35,995 nt of DNA. Source: an uncultured Eubacteriales bacterium (GTDB taxonomy: Bacteria > Bacillota > Clostridia > Oscillospirales > Acutalibacteraceae). The stretch covers positions 1-35,995 of the forward strand of contig CAKSLH010000007.1 in assembly GCA_934466515.1 (NCBI GenBank). Reading direction: 5' to 3'. Shown piece by piece: positions 1-7,429 of the stretch. The notes below the pieces were generated by a model. It made no database searches. It was given only the letters and a program-made list of their open reading frames with translations, and was not told the origin of the DNA. The translations under genes were made by a program, and so were the position numbers. Each line of letters starts with the position of its first letter. Position 1 is the first letter of the stretch.

Positions 1-84
1 TCAATAGCCGTCGAGGTTCCGGCGCTTTCGGTCGTTTATTATAAAGCTCCGGCAAAGCGAAAATCCAAGAATGAAAATAAATAG
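1..84 (+). CDS. glgB: 1,4-alpha-glucan branching enzyme, C-terminal end (partial)
   Basis: An open frame enters from the left edge and stops at TAG 82-84, encoding 27 residues (SIAVEVPALSVVYYK... ending KNENK). A hydrophobic VPALSVVYYK strand followed by a charged tail fits the C-terminal beta-sandwich of GH13 branching enzymes. Placement directly before glgC, with the TAG stop running into the AGGAG Shine-Dalgarno of glgC, fits a glgB-glgC-glgD-glgA operon. GlgB would form the alpha-1,6 branches of glycogen. The assignment rests mostly on context, because only the tail is visible. Another alpha-amylase-family glycogen enzyme could end the same way. Confidence 0.6.
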   Translation, partial: SIAVEVPALSVVYYKAPAKRKSKNENK

Positions 85-95
85 GAGATGTTGTT

Positions 96-1310
96 ATGGC
101 TAAGAAAAAATGCGTGGCAATGCTTCTTGCAGGCGGTCAGGGCAGCCGTTTGGGTGTTTTGACCTCTAAGATTGCCAAACCTGCCGTTCCGTACGGCGGA
201 AAGTACAGAATTATTGATTTTCCGCTTTCGAATTGCGCGAATTCGGGAATTGATACGGTAGGAATACTTACTCAGTACAAGCCGCTTGAGCTTAACGATT
301 ATGTTTCATCGGGAAAGCCTTGGGATCTTGACAGGCTTAACGGAGGAGTACATATCCTGCCGCCTTATCAGGGTCAAAAGGGCGGAGATTGGTACCGCGG
401 CACGGCAAACGCGATTTATCAGAATCTCGGATTTATCGAGCGGTATGACCCCGAATATGTGCTTATTCTGTCGGGCGACCATATTTATAAAATGGATTAT
501 GCCAAAATGATTGAACAGCATAAAAAGACAGAGTCCGCCTGCACGATTTCCGTTATCGAAGTTCCTATTGAGGAGGCTTCAAGATTCGGAATTATGAATG
601 CAAGGGAGGACGGAAGCATTTATGAGTTCGAGGAAAAGCCGAAAAATCCGAAGAGTAATCTTGCTTCAATGGGAATATATGTTTTCTCTTGGGATAAGCT
701 TAAATATTATCTTACCGCCGATGAGGAAAATAAATCCTCTTCAAATGATTTCGGTAAGGATATAATTCCCGCAATGCTTAAAGCGGACGAAAAAATGATG
801 GTTTACCGCTTTGACGGATACTGGAAGGATGTCGGGACCGTAGATTCGCTCTGGGAAGCAAACCTTGATTTGCTCAATCCTAAAATCAATCTTGATTTGT
901 CCGACCCCGACTGGAGAATTTATTCTAAAAACGATTGCTATCCGCCGCAGTTTGTTGATACCTGCGCAAATGTCGAGAACTCTCTTGTTACCGACGGCTG
1001 CGAGGTTTCTGGAACGCTCGATTATTCAATTCTTTTTGAAAATGTAACTGTAGAAGAGGGCGCAAAGGTTGAGTATTCTCTTGTAATGCCCGGGGCAGTT
1101 ATCAAAAAGGGAGCGACGGTTAAATATTCAATAATTGCAGAAAACGCGGTAATTGAAGAGGGCGCCGCCGTTGGCTGTGAGCCCGATGTAACGGGTACTC
1201 CCGACTGGGGAATTACGGTTATCGGCGACGGGCTTACTATCGGAAAGAACGCCGCAGTCGGCTCGGGACTTATGATAACCGAAAATGTTAAGGACGGTGA
1301 GAAAAAATGA
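96..1310 (+). CDS. glgC: Glucose-1-phosphate adenylyltransferase, catalytic subunit
   Basis: Makes ADP-glucose from glucose-1-phosphate and ATP, the committed step of bacterial glycogen synthesis. The 404-residue protein has the usual length. The N-terminal nucleotidyltransferase domain carries the intact loop LLAGGQGSRLGVLT (about residues 10-23), followed by KPAVPYGGKYRIIDFPLSN. GDWYRGTANAIYQN, LSGDHIYKMDY and FEEKP follow. The C-terminal third (from about residue 290) is a left-handed beta-helix of hexapeptide repeats. AGGAG (84-88) precedes the ATG at a good distance. The stop overlaps the glgD start as ATGA, which suggests translational coupling to its partner. The complete ATP loop shows that this is the catalytic member of the GlgC/GlgD pair. 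Confidence 0.96.
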   Translation: MAKKKCVAMLLAGGQGSRLGVLTSKIAKPAVPYGGKYRIIDFPLSNCANSGIDTVGILTQYKPLELNDYVSSGKPWDLDRLNGGVHILPPYQGQKGGDWYRGTANAIYQNLGFIERYDPEYVLILSGDHIYKMDYAKMIEQHKKTESACTISVIEVPIEEASRFGIMNAREDGSIYEFEEKPKNPKSNLASMGIYVFSWDKLKYYLTADEENKSSSNDFGKDIIPAMLKADEKMMVYRFDGYWKDVGTVDSLWEANLDLLNPKINLDLSDPDWRIYSKNDCYPPQFVDTCANVENSLVTDGCEVSGTLDYSILFENVTVEEGAKVEYSLVMPGAVIKKGATVKYSIIAENAVIEEGAAVGCEPDVTGTPDWGITVIGDGLTIGKNAAVGSGLMITENVKDGEKK

Positions 1311-2425
1311 TTAACTCTAAAACTGCTGCTTTGATTTTTGCAAATTCACGCGATGTTCTTTTAGGCGAGCTTACAGGCAGAAGGTCGATGGCGTCCGTGC
1401 CGTTCGGCGCGAGATACAGAATTATTGATTTCTCGCTTTCAAATCTTGTCAATGCCGGAATAAGCAACATAGGAATTATAACGAAATCAAATTATAAATC
1501 CCTTATGGACCACCTCGGCAGCGGAATATTCTGGGATCTTGACCGCAAGCAGGGCGGAATACATCTTCTTGCTCCTTACAGCTCAAATTTCGCAAGAAGG
1601 TATGACGGAATTATAGAGGGACTTTACGGCGCAAGGGATTTTATCGACCGCTGCGGAGCCGATTATATGATAATCTGTGCTGGAGACCTTGTCGCTAATG
1701 TGGATATTGACGCGGCGATTGCTTTTCATAAGAAAAACGAAGCCGATGTAACATTTGTCTGCGCTGAGGGCAATTCTCCCGAAAAGCATACCGAAACTCC
1801 GATAGTTGAGCTTGATAAGGATAATCGGGTTGAAAAAATGTCGTTTTCGGCAAGCTCAAAGGAAAATGTCATTTTCGGCTCGGGAATAACGATTATAAAC
1901 ATCGAGCTTTTAAAAACGCTTGTGAAATTCGGATATGAAAATAATATCAGAAACTTAAACAGCGATATTTTAGCCCATAAGCTTACATCTCTTAAGATTT
2001 TCGCGTTTATGCACAAGGGCTACCTTTCGGTTGTGGACGGAATAAAAAAATATTTCGATTCAAATATGCAGCTTCTTGAAAATTCAACGAGAAACGATTT
2101 GTTCAATGCTCAAAGGCCCGTTATGACCAAAACGAGGGACGATATGCCCACCCGTTACGGAATTAACGCTAAGGTTACGGGCAGTCTGATTGCGGACGGT
2201 TGTATAATCGAGGGCACTGTTAAAAACAGTATCATTTTCAGAGGCGTTCATATAGGTAAGGACACGGTAGTCGAAAATTCTGTTATAATGCAGGAAGCGG
2301 TTGTTGAGGATACGGCCTCGCTTAAGTATGTCATAGCCGATAAGAATGCGGTTGTCTGCGAGGGAATGAGACTTGAGGGCACCTCTGTAAAGCCCTTTAT
2401 AATTGAGAAAAACGCAAAGGTTTAA
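1307..2425 (+). CDS. glgD: GlgD, regulatory paralogue of ADP-glucose pyrophosphorylase
   Basis: A 372-residue paralogue of GlgC. It keeps the fold landmarks (SVPFGARYRIIDFSLSNLVNAGI, FWDLDRKQGGIHLLAPY) and the C-terminal beta-helix. The glycine-rich ATP loop is lost: where GlgC has AGGQGSRLG, this protein has ANSRDVLLG. In Bacillus/Geobacillus and clostridia, GlgD forms a hetero-oligomer with GlgC and modulates it without being a good enzyme itself, and the sequence agrees with that. Its ATG lies inside the glgC stop (ATGA overlap), so the two are probably made in fixed proportion. It is followed by glgA after 21 bases. Confidence 0.93.
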   Translation: MINSKTAALIFANSRDVLLGELTGRRSMASVPFGARYRIIDFSLSNLVNAGISNIGIITKSNYKSLMDHLGSGIFWDLDRKQGGIHLLAPYSSNFARRYDGIIEGLYGARDFIDRCGADYMIICAGDLVANVDIDAAIAFHKKNEADVTFVCAEGNSPEKHTETPIVELDKDNRVEKMSFSASSKENVIFGSGITIINIELLKTLVKFGYENNIRNLNSDILAHKLTSLKIFAFMHKGYLSVVDGIKKYFDSNMQLLENSTRNDLFNAQRPVMTKTRDDMPTRYGINAKVTGSLIADGCIIEGTVKNSIIFRGVHIGKDTVVENSVIMQEAVVEDTASLKYVIADKNAVVCEGMRLEGTSVKPFIIEKNAKV

Positions 2426-2446
2426 TCAGAAAGGAATATTTAATTT

Positions 2447-3868
2447 ATGAAGGTTTTATTTGCTACAAGTGAGGCGTTGCCTTTTGCAATGTCGGGAGGG
2501 CTTGCCGATGTTTCCGGCGCTCTTCCTAAGGCTTTAAGGCGCAGAATGATAGGCGCGCGCGTCGTTATGCCTCTTTATTCTTCAATACCCGAGGAGCTTC
2601 GGGAGAAGATGACATTTTTGTGCCATTTCACCGTTCCTGTCTCTTGGAGAAGGCAGTACTGCGGGATTTTCGAGGCGCATTTAAACGGAGTAATATATTA
2701 TTTTATTGATAATCAGTATTATTTCAAACGCGAGGGACTTTACGGGCATTATGATGACGCAGAGCGCTTTGCATTCTTCTCAAGAGCAGTGCTTGAAATG
2801 CTGCAGTATGTAGATTTTGCACCTGATATTATTCATTGCAATGACTGGCAGACGGCTATGGTTCCGGTTTATCTTACCGAGTTTTATAAATATGACGAAA
2901 GATATTCAAAAATCAAAACCGTTTTCACAATCCATAATATTCAGTATCAGGGAAAATACGGCTTGGAGCTTTTCGGCGATGTATTGGGTCTTCCCGAGGG
3001 CAGAGAGAGCATAGTTGAGTATGACGGATGCGTTAACCTTATGAAGGGTGCAATTCAGTGTGCGGATAAGGTTACTACCGTTTCTCCCACCTATGCAAAG
3101 GAAATTCTCAACCCCTATTTCTCACACGGGCTTGACAATATTTTAAAACAGTTCACTTATAAGCTTACGGGAATTGTAAACGGTATTGATTATGATGTTT
3201 ATAATCCCGAAACTGATGAATTTATTTATAAAAAGTATTCCGTTGAGGATATGAAGGGCAAGGCGTTTAATAAAAAATGCCTGCAAAAGGATATGGGGCT
3301 CAGCGTCAGAGCCGATGTTCCGCTTATCGGAATGGTAACAAGGCTTGTAAAGCATAAGGGTATCGACCTTGTCAAATGCGTTTTCGAGGATATGCTTCAG
3401 GGCGATGTTCAGTTTGTTATATTAGGCTCCGGAGAATGGGAGTTTGAAACCTTCTTCTATGAGATGCACAACAGATATCCCGATAAGGTGGGCTTAAAGC
3501 TCGGCTTTGACCAGAATCTTGCTCATAAGATTTACGCAGGCTCCGATATTTTCCTGATGCCGAGTAAGAGCGAGCCCTGCGGTCTTGCGCAGATGGTCGC
3601 TTTAAGATACGGCACAATTCCGATTGTAAGGAAAACAGGTGGTCTTAACGATACTATTACCGACAGCGGAGACGGAGTCGGAAACGGCTTTACCTTTGAA
3701 AACTATAATGCCCACGATATGCAAAATGCCGTATGGCGCGCCGTTCAGGGCTACGGGGATAAAAAAGGCTTTGAAATTATGCGTAAGCGCGCAATGGAAT
3801 GCAACAACAGCTGGGCGGCTTCGGCAAACGCATATATCAGACTCTATAAAGAAATTTTAGGCAAATAG
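2447..3868 (+). CDS. glgA: Glycogen synthase (ADP-glucose, GT5)
   Basis: Transfers glucose from ADP-glucose to the non-reducing end of glycogen. The 473 residues match the family length. The N-terminus MKVLFATSEALPFAMSGGLADVSGALP holds the GT5 signature in the form SGGLADV, where K-x-G-G-L is usual. A GT-B fold follows: HCNDWQTAMVP and VFTIHNIQYQG in the first Rossmann half; GMVTRLVKHKGIDLV, the acid-base region MPSKSEPCGLAQMVALRYGTIPIVRKTGGLNDTI in the second. An AGAAAGGA ribosome site precedes the ATG. It completes the operon started by glgB/C/D; uppP follows after 12 bases. Confidence 0.96.
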   Translation: MKVLFATSEALPFAMSGGLADVSGALPKALRRRMIGARVVMPLYSSIPEELREKMTFLCHFTVPVSWRRQYCGIFEAHLNGVIYYFIDNQYYFKREGLYGHYDDAERFAFFSRAVLEMLQYVDFAPDIIHCNDWQTAMVPVYLTEFYKYDERYSKIKTVFTIHNIQYQGKYGLELFGDVLGLPEGRESIVEYDGCVNLMKGAIQCADKVTTVSPTYAKEILNPYFSHGLDNILKQFTYKLTGIVNGIDYDVYNPETDEFIYKKYSVEDMKGKAFNKKCLQKDMGLSVRADVPLIGMVTRLVKHKGIDLVKCVFEDMLQGDVQFVILGSGEWEFETFFYEMHNRYPDKVGLKLGFDQNLAHKIYAGSDIFLMPSKSEPCGLAQMVALRYGTIPIVRKTGGLNDTITDSGDGVGNGFTFENYNAHDMQNAVWRAVQGYGDKKGFEIMRKRAMECNNSWAASANAYIRLYKEILGK

Positions 3869-3880
3869 AGGTAATCGGTT

Positions 3881-4690
3881 TTGGCAGATATTTTAAGAGC
3901 AGTCTTTTTAGGTATAGTTCAGGGACTTACGGAGTTTTTGCCGGTTTCAAGCTCGGCGCATTTAAATATAATGCCGTGGCTGTTTAAATGGGATAATATT
4001 TCCGATTCCTTTGATTTGGCGCTCCATGCGGGAACACTTCTTGCAATTCTTATTTTCTTTTATAAGGATTGGCTTGCGCTGATAAAGGGCGGATATAAAA
4101 CAGCCGTTAAAAAAGAAAAAAGCACAGATGGCAGGCTTTTCTGGCTGATTGTTTTTGCAACCGTTCCTGCAGGCGTTTTAGGGCTTTTGCTTGAAAAGCT
4201 TGTGGATAAAGCCGTAGGCGGAAATATGAATGTCGAAATGCTTGTTATTTCGCTTGCGCTTATCATAATGGGTATTCTTCTTTACATAGTTGATAAGAAA
4301 TGCAAATCAACCGTTTCTTATAAAAAAATGCCTGCGAAATCGGCGCTCCTCATCGGCACCTCTCAGGCTTTGGCGGCGGCTGTCCCCGGAGTTTCAAGGT
4401 CGGGAATAACAATGACCGTTTCGCGTGCCTGCGGACTTGACCGCGAGAGCGCGGCAAAATATTCTTTCCTTTTGTCAGCTCCCATAGTAGCGGCGGCAGT
4501 GCTTGTAAAAATCAAGGATTTCACATTAAGCGTTCCTTTCTTTGTAGGAATTGCCGCAAGCTTTATTTCGGGAATTCTCGTTATTAAGTTTTTGATGAAT
4601 TTCCTTAAAAAAGGCAGTTATAAGGTTTTTGCAATCTACAGAGTGATTTTAGGAATTGCGATATTTGCCATAGCCTTAACAAGAATGTAA
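3881..4690 (+). CDS. uppP: Undecaprenyl-diphosphatase UppP/BacA
   Basis: Integral membrane phosphatase that converts undecaprenyl diphosphate to the monophosphate, recycling the lipid carrier for peptidoglycan and other wall polymers; overproduction confers bacitracin resistance. The 269 residues start at TTG (3881), with GAGGTAA eight or so bases upstream. The family motifs are present: GLTEFLPVSSSAHL (residues 16-29) and PGVSRSGITMTVSRACGLDRESAAKYSFLLSAPIV in the C-terminal half. Seven to eight hydrophobic segments are visible. It sits 12 bases after glgA and is probably co-transcribed, although its job is unrelated to glycogen. A strong hairpin terminator follows the stop. Confidence 0.95.
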   Translation: MADILRAVFLGIVQGLTEFLPVSSSAHLNIMPWLFKWDNISDSFDLALHAGTLLAILIFFYKDWLALIKGGYKTAVKKEKSTDGRLFWLIVFATVPAGVLGLLLEKLVDKAVGGNMNVEMLVISLALIIMGILLYIVDKKCKSTVSYKKMPAKSALLIGTSQALAAAVPGVSRSGITMTVSRACGLDRESAAKYSFLLSAPIVAAAVLVKIKDFTLSVPFFVGIAASFISGILVIKFLMNFLKKGSYKVFAIYRVILGIAIFAIALTRM

Positions 4691-4694
4691 CAAA

Positions 4695-4730
4695 AAACCT
4701 TTCTGAATTTTAAATTCAGAAAGGTTTTTA
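4695..4730. terminator. Bidirectional intrinsic terminator between uppP and mazF
   Basis: A near-perfect 16-bp inverted repeat (AAACCTTTCTGAATTT / AAATTCAGAAAGGTTT, 4695-4710 and 4712-4727) is flanked by A-runs on the left and T-runs on the right. It can therefore stop the glg-uppP transcript (+) and the convergent mazF transcript (-). Confidence 0.9.
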
Positions 4731-4762
4731 TTCTTTCAGTCTGTCGATAAAGTCGACACATT

Positions 4763-5110
4763 CTAATACGGCAATCCGAAGCTGACGCTTAGCGCATGGT
4801 CTACCCGAAACATTGAGCCGTCGTCTAAAGTGCCCATTTTCTCTTTAAGCCGCCTTTTGTCAATGGTTCTTACCTGCTCTAAAAGCACTATCGAGTCTTT
4901 AGTCAGTCCGCAGCCGTCAGCATTAACCTTTATATGAGTAGGAAGCTCTGTTTTATCGTGCTGGCTTGTTATCGCCGCCGCAATGACAGTCGGGCTGTAT
5001 TTGTTTCCGATATCGTTCTGAACTATAAGTACAGGTCTTATTCCGCCCTGCTCAGAGCCTACCACCGGACTTAAATCTGCATAATATATATCTCCGCGTT
5101 TAATATTCAT
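4763..5110 (-). CDS. mazF: MazF/PemK-family endoribonuclease (EndoA type), no adjacent antitoxin
   Basis: A sequence-specific mRNA interferase of 115 residues, very close in pattern to Bacillus EndoA/NdoA: KRGDIYYADLSPVVGSEQGG, RPVLIVQND, AAITSQ, LEQVRTIDKRRL. The active-site Arg25 and Thr48 are both present. No antitoxin gene is seen: the 160 bases between its start and the SDR gene upstream cannot hold an EndoAI-like gene, and downstream it meets the uppP terminator. The ATG is 12 bases after AGGAG, somewhat far. A TATAAT-like -10 lies at 5174-5179 on the minus strand without a convincing -35. It is probably a chromosomal toxin with a distant antitoxin, or a domesticated RNase. Confidence 0.93.
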   Translation of the reverse strand: MNIKRGDIYYADLSPVVGSEQGGIRPVLIVQNDIGNKYSPTVIAAAITSQHDKTELPTHIKVNADGCGLTKDSIVLLEQVRTIDKRRLKEKMGTLDDGSMFRVDHALSVSFGLPY

Positions 5111-5224
5111 TGCTGTTTCACACTCCTAAATAATCTATTGCTATTTTTGCCTGATTATCAGAATTTTAAACCTATTATATTTTATGAAGCAAATAATTTT
5201 GTGTGAAAGCAGTTGCTATAATTA

Positions 5225-5262
5225 AAGCCTCATCCTTGTGGCAAAGATGAGGCTTGATTTTT
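5225..5262 (-). terminator. Hairpin terminator after the SDR gene
   Basis: The 13-bp inverted repeat AAGCCTCATCCTT / AAAGATGAGGCTT (5225-5237 and 5243-5255) lies 16 bases beyond the SDR stop. T-rich sequence occurs on both sides, and the plus-strand tail is the better one, so direction is not certain. It would separate the SDR transcript from mazF. Confidence 0.6.
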
Positions 5263-5270
5263 ATTTTAAT

Positions 5271-6029
5271 TCAGGTTTTGCACCATTTCATAACAAGCGA
5301 GCAGGGAAGGATTTTTGCAATAAAGCGGTAGAATTTATAAAATGCCTTGTTTGTATAAACCGCTTTGCCCGAAAGCGCCGCTTTAAGGGATTTTTCCGCC
5401 ATTTCTTCGGGATTGACGCGCGGCAGGGTGTCAAAGGTCTTGCTTGTGCCCTTTTTTATGTTTGCAACGGGTAAAAATTCCGTATCCATAGGCCCGGGGC
5501 AAACGGCTGTTACATTTATTTTTTTATCCTTAAGCTCAAATCTTAAAGCCCTTGACAGGCTTAAAACATAAGCCTTAGTCGATGAATATACTGCCATTCT
5601 TGCGTTAGGCGCGAAAGAGGCGATAGAACAGGTATTTATAATATTTGAATTTTCGCTCATAAAGGGCAGTGTTGCAGAGGTCATAACCGTCAGCGCTTCG
5701 CAATTGAGCCTTACCATTGCGGCATTGTCCTCAGTGCTGATATCGGTGAAATCAGCAAGCCTGCCGAAGCCTGCATTGTTTATCAAAAGCTTAACATCGG
5801 CGTTATTTTCTTTTAAATAGTCTTCATAAAGTTTGACCGAATTGCTGTCTGTAATATCCGCAGGGAAGATTTCGATTTTCTTACCTAACACTTCTCTTAA
5901 CTGCTTAAGCCTGTCTTCTCTTCTTGCGATAATAAGAATTTTATCAATATCTTTAAGTTCCCAAAATACTTTTTTTACATATTCTTTTCCGAGTCCCGAG
6001 GATGCACCCGTAATTACGGCGTATTTCAT
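5271..6029 (-). CDS. SDR-family NAD(P)-dependent oxidoreductase
   Basis: A classical short-chain dehydrogenase/reductase of 252 residues from the chosen start. It has the Rossmann motif TGASSGLGKEY (residues 7-17), LLINNAGFG (NNAG), the catalytic YSSTK (Y-x3-K) and CPGPMDTEF after it. The start at 6029 (MKYAVITG) is preferred over an in-frame ATG 48 bases upstream, because GGGAG sits nine bases before it and SDR proteins begin this close to the first beta strand. The hydrophobic tail (KFYRFIAKILPCSLVMKW) resembles the DltE/YqjQ-like SDR group, which may sit at membranes. The substrate cannot be told from sequence. Confidence 0.9.
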   Translation of the reverse strand: MKYAVITGASSGLGKEYVKKVFWELKDIDKILIIARREDRLKQLREVLGKKIEIFPADITDSNSVKLYEDYLKENNADVKLLINNAGFGRLADFTDISTEDNAAMVRLNCEALTVMTSATLPFMSENSNIINTCSIASFAPNARMAVYSSTKAYVLSLSRALRFELKDKKINVTAVCPGPMDTEFLPVANIKKGTSKTFDTLPRVNPEEMAEKSLKAALSGKAVYTNKAFYKFYRFIAKILPCSLVMKWCKT

Positions 6030-6073
6030 ATAAATCAACTCCCGATTTATCGTATCACAAGTTGATTTTAAAG

Positions 6074-6337
6074 TCAAATATTATTATGAAAATCAGCTCT
6101 GACGGCAATAATATCGCTGTTTTCAATCAGTTGACCTAATCCGTAAAGACAGAGAAATATCGTCCAAGAAAGAACAGAACCGATTAAAGCAATTATAACA
6201 CCTGATATAAAAGCTAAAAAGGTACTTAACGGTGCTGTTAATGAAAATGCAATTCCGAAAGAAACGGAAAAAACCATTCCTATCCAAGTAAAAGTCTTTG
6301 CAATGAGCTTTATTTTTCCGCCGACATTATTAAACAT
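6074..6337 (-). CDS. Small two-helix membrane protein, divergent from XRE regulator
   Basis: An 87-residue protein of unknown function with two strong hydrophobic segments (about residues 15-38, TWIGMVFSVSFGIAFSLTAPL, and 42-67, AFISGVIIALIGSVLSW...CLYGL) and a short tail GQLIENSDIIAV. The start at 6337 is used because AGGAGA lies six bases upstream; the longer reading begins inside that ribosome site. It has its own near-consensus promoter (6384-6412, minus strand) whose spacer holds a palindrome half-site shared with another locus in this window. Transcription may continue into the SDR gene, 44 bases on. Probably controlled by the divergent XRE protein. Confidence 0.75.
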   Translation of the reverse strand: MFNNVGGKIKLIAKTFTWIGMVFSVSFGIAFSLTAPLSTFLAFISGVIIALIGSVLSWTIFLCLYGLGQLIENSDIIAVRADFHNNI

Positions 6338-6383
6338 TATAATTCTCCTCATTTATATAACTAAATGGTTATAATACAAAAGG

Positions 6384-6412
6384 ATTATATCATATCTGTG
6401 ATACTATTTCAA
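6384..6412 (-). promoter_or_regulatory. Sigma-A promoter for the small membrane protein
   Basis: On the minus strand TTGAAA (6407-6412) and TATAAT (6384-6389) are separated by exactly 17 bases. The start codon of the membrane protein lies 47 bases past the -10. The operator half-site at 6393-6404 lies entirely within the spacer, so a bound repressor would block RNA polymerase. Confidence 0.8.
6393..6404. promoter_or_regulatory. Putative XRE operator half-site
   Basis: TATCTGTGATAC matches 11 of 12 bases of the half TATCTGTAATAC found in the palindromes at 10550-10566 and 10575-10591. It occupies the same position, inside the -35/-10 spacer of a divergent membrane-protein gene. A second, imperfect dyad TATCA-N6-TGATA (6388-6403) overlaps it. 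Confidence 0.6.
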
Positions 6413-6443
6413 TACCAATCGGTTATTATAAGGAGTATCGAAA

Positions 6444-6662
6444 ATGGATAATTATTATCCGCGCTTAAGAGATATGAGAGAAGACTTTGATTATTCTCAG
6501 CAATATGTTTCGGAATATCTTGAAATGAAACAGCCTCAATACAGCCGTTATGAGCGGGGACTCAGAGATATTCCGACGGATATTTTAATTAAGCTTGCTA
6601 AATTATATAATACTTCAACCGATTTTCTTTTGGGTCTTACAGACATTAAAACCCCTTATTAA
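6444..6662 (+). CDS. XRE-family helix-turn-helix transcriptional regulator
   Basis: A 72-residue single-domain regulator of the Cro/C1 type. The HTH spans about residues 7-62: LRDMREDFDYSQQYVSEYLEMKQPQYSRYERG, with recognition helix KQPQYSRYERG, then the dimer-side helix PTDILIKLAKLYNTSTDFLLGLTD. AAGGAG sits nine bases before the ATG. It is divergent from the small membrane protein and most likely represses that promoter through the operator at 6393-6404, perhaps also its own. It is paralogous to the protein at 10308-10523. No terminator separates it clearly from the rplU promoter that follows directly. Confidence 0.9.
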   Translation: MDNYYPRLRDMREDFDYSQQYVSEYLEMKQPQYSRYERGLRDIPTDILIKLAKLYNTSTDFLLGLTDIKTPY

Positions 6663-6669
6663 AAAAATG

Positions 6670-6698
6670 TTGACATCAGGCTTTTCTTGTGATAAAAT
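6670..6698 (+). promoter_or_regulatory. Promoter of the rplU-prp-rpmA operon
   Basis: Consensus TTGACA (6670-6675) and TAAAAT (6693-6698) with a 17-base spacer. The expected start near 6705 leaves a leader of about 90 bases before rplU. Confidence 0.8.
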
Positions 6699-6704
6699 AT
6701 TTAA

Positions 6705-6797
6705 GCCGCATATTGTAGGCTCTTTTAAGTCATGCTTATTTTCAGCATGCGCCTAACTTTAGCGAGACTGTTTAATATCAGGTAGGTGTAAAGAAAA
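6705..6797 (+). ncRNA. Structured 5' leader of rplU (candidate L21 leader)
   Basis: The leader between promoter and rplU contains a two-part stem: TAGGC (6716-6720) with GCCTA (6751-6755) encloses CATGCT (6731-6736) with AGCATG (6744-6749), leaving a 10-base bulge on the 5' side. Autoregulatory L21 leaders are known upstream of rplU in Firmicutes (Rfam L21_leader). Position and structure fit, but I could not align it to the family model. The ribosome site AGGTGT lies at its 3' end. Confidence 0.5.
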
Positions 6798-7103
6798 ATG
6801 TATGCAATTTTAGAGACAGGCGGTAAGCAGTACCGCGTAGAGCAGGGCGATGTCATTTATGTTGAAAAGCTCAATGCTCAGGCTGATGAAGAGGTTACCT
6901 TCGATAAGATAGTAGCTGTAAGCAACAGAACTTTAAAGCTCGGCAAGCCTTATGTTAAGGACGCGTTCGTTAAAGGAACAGTTCTTAAAAACGGTAAGGG
7001 CAAGAAGATAAATATCTTCACTTATAAGCCGAAGAAAAGCTCTTCTCGCAAAATGGGCCACAGACAGCCCTATACTAAGGTTCAGATTACCGAAATCGGC
7101 TGA
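6798..7103 (+). CDS. rplU: 50S ribosomal protein L21
   Basis: A 101-residue large-subunit protein that binds 23S rRNA. It starts MYAILETGGKQYRVEQGD, the invariant L21 N-terminus, and ends with the loop-and-strand region NIFTYKPKKSSSRKMGHRQPYTKVQI, including the KMGHRQ rRNA-contact motif. Full family length. It is the first gene of rplU-prp-rpmA; prp starts two bases after the stop. Expression is probably set by the leader described upstream. Confidence 0.98.
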   Translation: MYAILETGGKQYRVEQGDVIYVEKLNAQADEEVTFDKIVAVSNRTLKLGKPYVKDAFVKGTVLKNGKGKKINIFTYKPKKSSSRKMGHRQPYTKVQITEIG

Positions 7104-7105
7104 TT

Positions 7106-7423
7106 ATGACCGAGGTTAAAATCTTTTTTGCCGATAATGATCCCAAAGGCTTTGAGATCAGCGGCCACAGTTCAAGTAACTGTAACGACGAGGTCGGAAA
7201 GACAGTGTGCGCGGCGGTTTCTTCCGCGGCATATATGGCGGTCAATACCGTCACTGAAATTATAGGAGATAAGCTAAGCGCTTCCGTTGAGGACGGATTT
7301 ATGTCCGTAACCTCTAAAGGCTTAAGCAAAAGCTCTGTTTATGTATTAAAGGGCTTTATTCTTCATATAAAAGAGCTTTCCGAGCAGTATCCAGATAAAA
7401 TACGAATTATTTCGGAGGTGTAG
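7106..7423 (+). CDS. prp: Ribosomal-processing cysteine protease Prp
   Basis: The cysteine protease (YsxB family) that removes the N-terminal extension of ribosomal protein L27 in Firmicutes and relatives. The 105 residues carry the catalytic pair in family context: ISGH (His21) and VGKTVCAAVSSAAYM (Cys35). It lies between rplU and rpmA, the standard order. The L27 encoded next keeps the target site, so enzyme and substrate are both intact. The start is two bases after the rplU stop, with GAAATCGG as a weak ribosome site, so translation is probably coupled to rplU. Confidence 0.95.
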   Translation: MTEVKIFFADNDPKGFEISGHSSSNCNDEVGKTVCAAVSSAAYMAVNTVTEIIGDKLSASVEDGFMSVTSKGLSKSSVYVLKGFILHIKELSEQYPDKIRIISEV

Positions 7424-7429
7424 ATCATC

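Noticed and set aside
2100..2425. GlgD as a damaged catalytic GlgC
   Set aside because: The lost ATP loop is the normal state of clostridial/bacillar GlgD, which works as a regulatory subunit.
6030..6077. A longer SDR protein starting 48 bases upstream, overlapping the membrane-protein gene
   Set aside because: The GGGAG site and the family's N-terminus both point to the start at 6029.
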